From IMG/VR virus record IMGVR_UViG_3300021197_002023, positions 1 through 53,769 of that record: a stretch of 53,769 nucleotides of DNA, one strand, 5' to 3'. The translations under genes and the position numbers were made by a program. Origin of the DNA: a virus. The notes beneath the pieces are model-generated. The model was not told the origin of the DNA and did no database searches. It was given only the letters and a program-made list of their open reading frames with translations. Shown piece after piece: positions 49,616 through 53,769 of this stretch; the stretch's first letter is position 1; every line of letters starts with the position of its first letter.

Positions 49616-50716
49616 GAATTTTTTGATAGAAAAGAAGAAGTATTAGATGTACAATTAACTCAGTATGGCAAGTATCTTTTGTCAATTGGAAAATTGAATC
49701 CATCCTATTATGCTTTTTTTGATAGCGATATAGATTATGACAGCCAATATCGGGGAGATCCACCCGCTCCGGGGAATACTCCCGGTCCATCAGAAAACCA
49801 AAAAGATACAGAAGATAGACTAAAGGAAACGCCAAGAATAAAAGCTATCCATAGTCTTGATACGGTAGATAAAAGCTCAATCCAAATGGAAGTCCCTGTG
49901 CAAATAGAGATAAACATACCCAACTCTATATTGGATCAAGAGGCTGGAGCCCCCCCAATAAAGGAAACTATTGTTGAGACTGTCTTTGAAACACAAGATG
50001 TTAATGTCAACTTATTAACACCGGAGTCTTCCAACGAGTTTTTGAGTCAAACTTATGGAGATATACCATACAAATATGTGCCCCCTGAAAAACAAAATGT
50101 ATTGGGGCTAGAATTGCCATTGGGAACTTCGGATTATAATTCACAATATTATCCTGCTTTTGAATTAGTTTTTGGAAAGAGCAAAATTAAAGATTCTATA
50201 TATTACGATGATCATAAATTTGGAGTATTTAGAATTCCCCAAATAGAAGTAGAGGTAACATTCGAGACTACAGTTGGGACGGCAACTGACAAGGCAGATT
50301 TTAGTATTAAAGAGGTTGTTTCCATCAAGGATTCTAATGAACCGGCAAATTATAATTATACAAAAGTATCAGAAGACGGAACTTACATAAAGGTAGAAGA
50401 AGACTACATCTATATAAATTTAAAAGAATTAAATTCTTTAGAAGACAAGGAAAATTTTGTAATAGAGGTATACGAGGTAGAAAACCCAGACACATCAGAC
50501 GAGGTATTGCATCCACTAAGATTCTCTGGAGAATATATGAACGATCTTTATTCAGATTATCTATACGACAAAACAAACAACTCTTTAGAGGCAGGAAACA
50601 AGTTTGTTGAGTATTTCTTTAAATTAACAGTTGATGACGAGATAAAGTCTGCACCAGAAGCAGGTAAAATTTCCGTTCCGTTGCCAACTAATGATTTTGA
50701 TGTTTGCGAGGATTAA
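49613..50716 (+). CDS. Virion structural protein, 367 residues
   Basis: The N terminus (MEFFDRKEEVLDVQLTQY, then GKYLLSIGKLNPSYYAFFD) resembles a conserved beginning I associate with structural proteins of marine phages. A Pro/Gly linker follows at about 50-60, then an acidic, beta-rich body. No enzyme motif. It lies 32 bases after the 3299-residue gene and six before the next, both structural, and is preceded by the start-site element. Probably a tail or baseplate attachment protein. Confidence 0.65.
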   Translation: MEFFDRKEEVLDVQLTQYGKYLLSIGKLNPSYYAFFDSDIDYDSQYRGDPPAPGNTPGPSENQKDTEDRLKETPRIKAIHSLDTVDKSSIQMEVPVQIEINIPNSILDQEAGAPPIKETIVETVFETQDVNVNLLTPESSNEFLSQTYGDIPYKYVPPEKQNVLGLELPLGTSDYNSQYYPAFELVFGKSKIKDSIYYDDHKFGVFRIPQIEVEVTFETTVGTATDKADFSIKEVVSIKDSNEPANYNYTKVSEDGTYIKVEEDYIYINLKELNSLEDKENFVIEVYEVENPDTSDEVLHPLRFSGEYMNDLYSDYLYDKTNNSLEAGNKFVEYFFKLTVDDEIKSAPEAGKISVPLPTNDFDVCED

Positions 50717-50722
50717 TAAGGT

Positions 50723-53700
50723 ATGGCTTACAATGTATCAGAACGAGATTTGAGTGGCGGTGTATTGCCAAATATTTATATCACCAATATTGATTTGTCG
50801 GCAGGAGCCATGTCATCTCGCTCAAAAAATGAAAATCCGCACACTTCCGCAGGATCAAATTCAACAAGGGGGTCTGCAAGTCCCACCAATCAATCTGCAA
50901 GTGGCAAGCCTGTTAAATCTGGGTCCCTAAAGGTAAATTTAAGCATGCATTTCAAAGCTAAAGGTTTGAATGCAGCATTAAATACGGGACTAACAAAGCA
51001 TTTAAAAGTTTTGTTAATACAGTGTACTAGCGAGACGTTGCATGACAGGTTGACTTCTGATATTTCGAATTTTATGTCCTCCTACATTGATACAGGCTCC
51101 ATGAGAGATGTTGAAGGTAAGCATTTTTCATATAGAATAATTTCTGCTTCAAACATAAAAAGTAATCTTTCCAAAAAAAGCACCACCAGTGGAAAAAGTG
51201 GATCTTCTCTTAGTAATATTTCACTCGATCAGAGTTTCACCTTAAATACACACCAAGACACCCCGGATGTCACATTCCTATCCTACTTTGCAATACCTTT
51301 CTTGGATAGAAATGAAATGCAATATGACTATGACGGGTCGTCTGAGTTTGGTAGAAATGATAGAAGAATCTTGTCTATGTCTTCCTTTGGAAACGTTTCA
51401 TCGGAAATTGTATTAAAGGGCGGCAGAACGAATAAAAAATCGTTTGCTTTTAAAAGCACAAGCATGAATGAATTTTGGATCGGTCCCAAGCACCAGATGG
51501 ATGATGGCTCATATATGAAGTATTCTTCTCACGGTGGAAATCCTAAAAATAACTTATTGATGATTGAGGTTGATAATATTAAAGTAAAAGACCACAGAGT
51601 ATATGATAAAATTTGTGGTTTAGATATTAACTTATTTGATGAGGAAAGCAGCATCATAGAAGATGAAAAAATAATCTCTGAGGCTAGAAAAGACCGTAGC
51701 TTATCTATGATAAATAAGAAAAATCATGATTTTATTTCTGAATTTATGATTACTAGAGACACGTTCAATAATGCTAGATTCATGTTCTCTATAGACGTTG
51801 AAGGTATGATTAGGAGTGCAACAGATTTTCCCATGTTTCTTTCGAATGTTAAATCATCAGATCATAATTTGTACAATACTTTAATAAAAAACACAAAAAT
51901 AAGAAATCTGAAGATTAGCAGAAGAACAATTAAGACCAATCAGGACACTAGCCTTCTTTTCAAAAAAGCCCCCTTTGTTGAGGGAGAAGAGAGCATAGTA
52001 ATATTAGAAACAGCCGATTCTAATAAAAGTTCTGGCTATTTAAAGCCAATCATTTATACTACGAATACAATTCAAGACCAAAGCGGAGAGTTATTGGGGG
52101 TTCAACCTCGCCCATTGGGATCTTTGGAGGAACTATCAATTGTGGTTACGTCTGGGAACGCTCCTGTAAGACATTTCAGCGGATCAGATTTTGATGTTTC
52201 AAAGAAAAAATCAGGGACGTATGAATATGTGCTGGAATTGGAGTTTGAAGATCCTGTGCTCCCAATGATGAAAACAATGCTTAACAAGTTAAAGCAGCTA
52301 ATATATGGCACAAGTCCATACGGAACATCTGGTCTCGAACAATACCACAGGGACAGCATTTCTCAGCCCGATGCATATGATAGTATTACAAATCAATTTA
52401 ATATGAGTTTTATAAATTTTTATAATAAAAAATATGGCGGCACTGACCAAAATATTAATGAAAATTTCATTTTCTACGCTGTAAATACGTTCATCAACAT
52501 GCTTTATTCTCTTTCTGGCACCGCAGGTTTTGGTCAGCAGTATATGTCCCAAGAGGATGCCCTGATGTATCTAACAAATATGTCTAGCCCAAATTCAGGA
52601 TCCCCAGAAGGAATTAGCAAATTTTTACAATTAGCTTATATTTTTCAAGAAAAAATCGAAGGAGTGATTCTAAAAAATTCAAGATATAAGAAATATAGAG
52701 GAGGAGGATTTGAAGAAGTCTTGGCTAACAACAAAGGCATACAATCGTCTAATGAGAGGAAGAATCAAAAAATTTCTCACACTTTTAAAGAAACCTATAA
52801 TTCAAATACAAATTCCCAAATTGGTTATGAATACCTGTTTAGCTCATCTTCCGATAAAGAAAACAACCTTAATGGTTTGACATTGTTTTCTGATTCTATA
52901 ATTAAAGAAAGGTTTAAACTAGAAACACAAAAATACTTTAAAGCACTTAACGCAGATGTGTCAATAGTTGATAAAGACAACAATGAATATAACCCCGGCG
53001 AAAATATAGAAAATACTAAATATTCTTTTTTGAGCACCTCAAACATATATTTATTAGAGAGTGACAAGAATATTATTTTTTCGAATGTTAATAAAAGAAT
53101 TAAAACACCAGAATTTAAAAAAATGAACGAGGTGTTGTCTCGTGTTTTGACATATAACTACGCAAAAGATACGCTTATTAACATGAGCGCTAGGCAAGAT
53201 GTAGATAATTCTGGATATAAATTGATACAAACATTAAATCAAGCATCTGTTGGAAATTCTAGAGACCTAAGAAGAGGAAAAGATCGTGCAAATTCCCATA
53301 GCGTATTCAAGGAAGGGGCAAAGAAAGAGTTAATTGATGATGGAGAGTTGCTATTCGTTGAACGAGAAGGTGATAGTGTGATATCATCTAACATGGTCGA
53401 CGATTACAAGAGGGTATTGATGTTGAGTAATTTTATATCAAATTCTGATTTTTTGAATGAAAATAATTCATCAAAATATTATTTCTTGAATGACGAAAAC
53501 GGAGCTAATAAAATTAAGGACAGAGCAAACTATAATCCCACAGGCTTAATTGGGGCACCCAACCAAATAAAATCTTTATTTCTATCTTTTCTGGGGTCTG
53601 ATAAGGTATATAACAATAGCGCATTTGAAGGCATGGGGAATTTATACGATATAAGCTCTGATGTTTTTAGAAACCCAGAATATGCAGGATTTATATTCTT

Positions 53701-53769
53701 TAATTACAAAAATTTAAGAAGAATAGAGGTATTCAAGGGATATGGAATGACAAAAGGCAAGCTTGATAT
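50723..53769 (+). CDS. Very large virion protein, 3' end outside the window
   Basis: The frame starts at ATG 50723 (AATAAGGT just before it, six bases after the previous stop) and is open for 1015 codons to the last base, so this is a third oversized gene. The N-terminal 80 residues are Ser/Asn/Gly-rich (MAYNVSERDLSGGVLPNIYI), then a mix of charged and beta-type segments (VKSGSLKVNLSMHF). About 580-650 is a helix-rich stretch. No family recognised. Position makes a baseplate or tail component likely. Confidence 0.75.
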   Translation, partial: MAYNVSERDLSGGVLPNIYITNIDLSAGAMSSRSKNENPHTSAGSNSTRGSASPTNQSASGKPVKSGSLKVNLSMHFKAKGLNAALNTGLTKHLKVLLIQCTSETLHDRLTSDISNFMSSYIDTGSMRDVEGKHFSYRIISASNIKSNLSKKSTTSGKSGSSLSNISLDQSFTLNTHQDTPDVTFLSYFAIPFLDRNEMQYDYDGSSEFGRNDRRILSMSSFGNVSSEIVLKGGRTNKKSFAFKSTSMNEFWIGPKHQMDDGSYMKYSSHGGNPKNNLLMIEVDNIKVKDHRVYDKICGLDINLFDEESSIIEDEKIISEARKDRSLSMINKKNHDFISEFMITRDTFNNARFMFSIDVEGMIRSATDFPMFLSNVKSSDHNLYNTLIKNTKIRNLKISRRTIKTNQDTSLLFKKAPFVEGEESIVILETADSNKSSGYLKPIIYTTNTIQDQSGELLGVQPRPLGSLEELSIVVTSGNAPVRHFSGSDFDVSKKKSGTYEYVLELEFEDPVLPMMKTMLNKLKQLIYGTSPYGTSGLEQYHRDSISQPDAYDSITNQFNMSFINFYNKKYGGTDQNINENFIFYAVNTFINMLYSLSGTAGFGQQYMSQEDALMYLTNMSSPNSGSPEGISKFLQLAYIFQEKIEGVILKNSRYKKYRGGGFEEVLANNKGIQSSNERKNQKISHTFKETYNSNTNSQIGYEYLFSSSSDKENNLNGLTLFSDSIIKERFKLETQKYFKALNADVSIVDKDNNEYNPGENIENTKYSFLSTSNIYLLESDKNIIFSNVNKRIKTPEFKKMNEVLSRVLTYNYAKDTLINMSARQDVDNSGYKLIQTLNQASVGNSRDLRRGKDRANSHSVFKEGAKKELIDDGELLFVEREGDSVISSNMVDDYKRVLMLSNFISNSDFLNENNSSKYYFLNDENGANKIKDRANYNPTGLIGAPNQIKSLFLSFLGSDKVYNNSAFEGMGNLYDISSDVFRNPEYAGFIFFNYKNLRRIEVFKGYGMTKGKLD

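Noticed and set aside
23781-53769. Tailocin or other contractile injection system instead of a phage
   Set aside because: The late sigma factor, tRNAs and PhoH are typical of complete lytic phages.

Overview
This window reads as part of a large, AT-rich genome of a contractile-tailed (T4-like) bacteriophage, probably of a Gram-negative host. The phage assignment rests on a gp55-like late sigma factor, a gp25-like and a gp6-like baseplate protein, a gp5-like spike with a murein endopeptidase, a PIN-PhoH protein and two tRNA genes. A lipoprotein signal peptide, a murein endopeptidase and LPS-type sugar genes point to a Gram-negative host. I see no integrase, insertion sequence or CRISPR array. 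All genes except two near the left end lie on the + strand, packed with very short gaps or ATGA/TAATG overlaps, and no gene-free stretch exceeds about 110 bases.

Left end (1-5156), auxiliary genes: the tail of a nucleotidyltransferase, a DUF3307 membrane protein (-), tRNA-Leu(UAA), a trypsin-like lipoprotein (-), PIN-PhoH, a CAT-anticodon tRNA, a small unknown protein, an HEXXH metalloprotease and a Cas4/RecB-type nuclease with a probable Fe-S cluster. Both tRNAs sit just downstream of good sigma70-type promoters.

Glycan cluster (5153-22312): 18 tightly coupled genes. They encode glycosyltransferases of GT4, GT-B/GT-A fusion, GT-D and GT11 type; nucleotide-sugar enzymes (UDP-GlcNAc 2-epimerase, UDP-sugar 6-dehydrogenase, a GDP-fucose/colitose synthase-like SDR, a ColD-like PLP enzyme with His in place of the PLP lysine, a short DegT aminotransferase, an RmlB-like 4,6-dehydratase and another SDR); tailoring enzymes (GNAT, formyltransferase, SGNH hydrolase, radical SAM, Mpo1-like membrane protein); and an ammonia-dependent NAD synthase. 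Together they could build and transfer deoxy- and amino-sugars onto a surface glycan or onto virion proteins.

Switch region (22320-23747): three small proteins, including an FmdB-like zinc ribbon and a membrane-anchored one, then the gp55-like late sigma factor. It lies directly before the virion genes it would be expected to activate.

Virion/baseplate region (23781-53769): a small helical protein, the spike with an M74 endopeptidase, a second spike-like protein, a 2966-residue giant, gp25, gp6, a 640-residue protein, a 3299-residue giant with a gpI/gp7-like core between two lectin-like domains, a 367-residue protein, and a third very large frame (at least 1015 residues) running off the right edge. 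The oversized and modular wedge proteins are the most unusual part of the window: the baseplate seems to have been expanded by inserted beta-domains.
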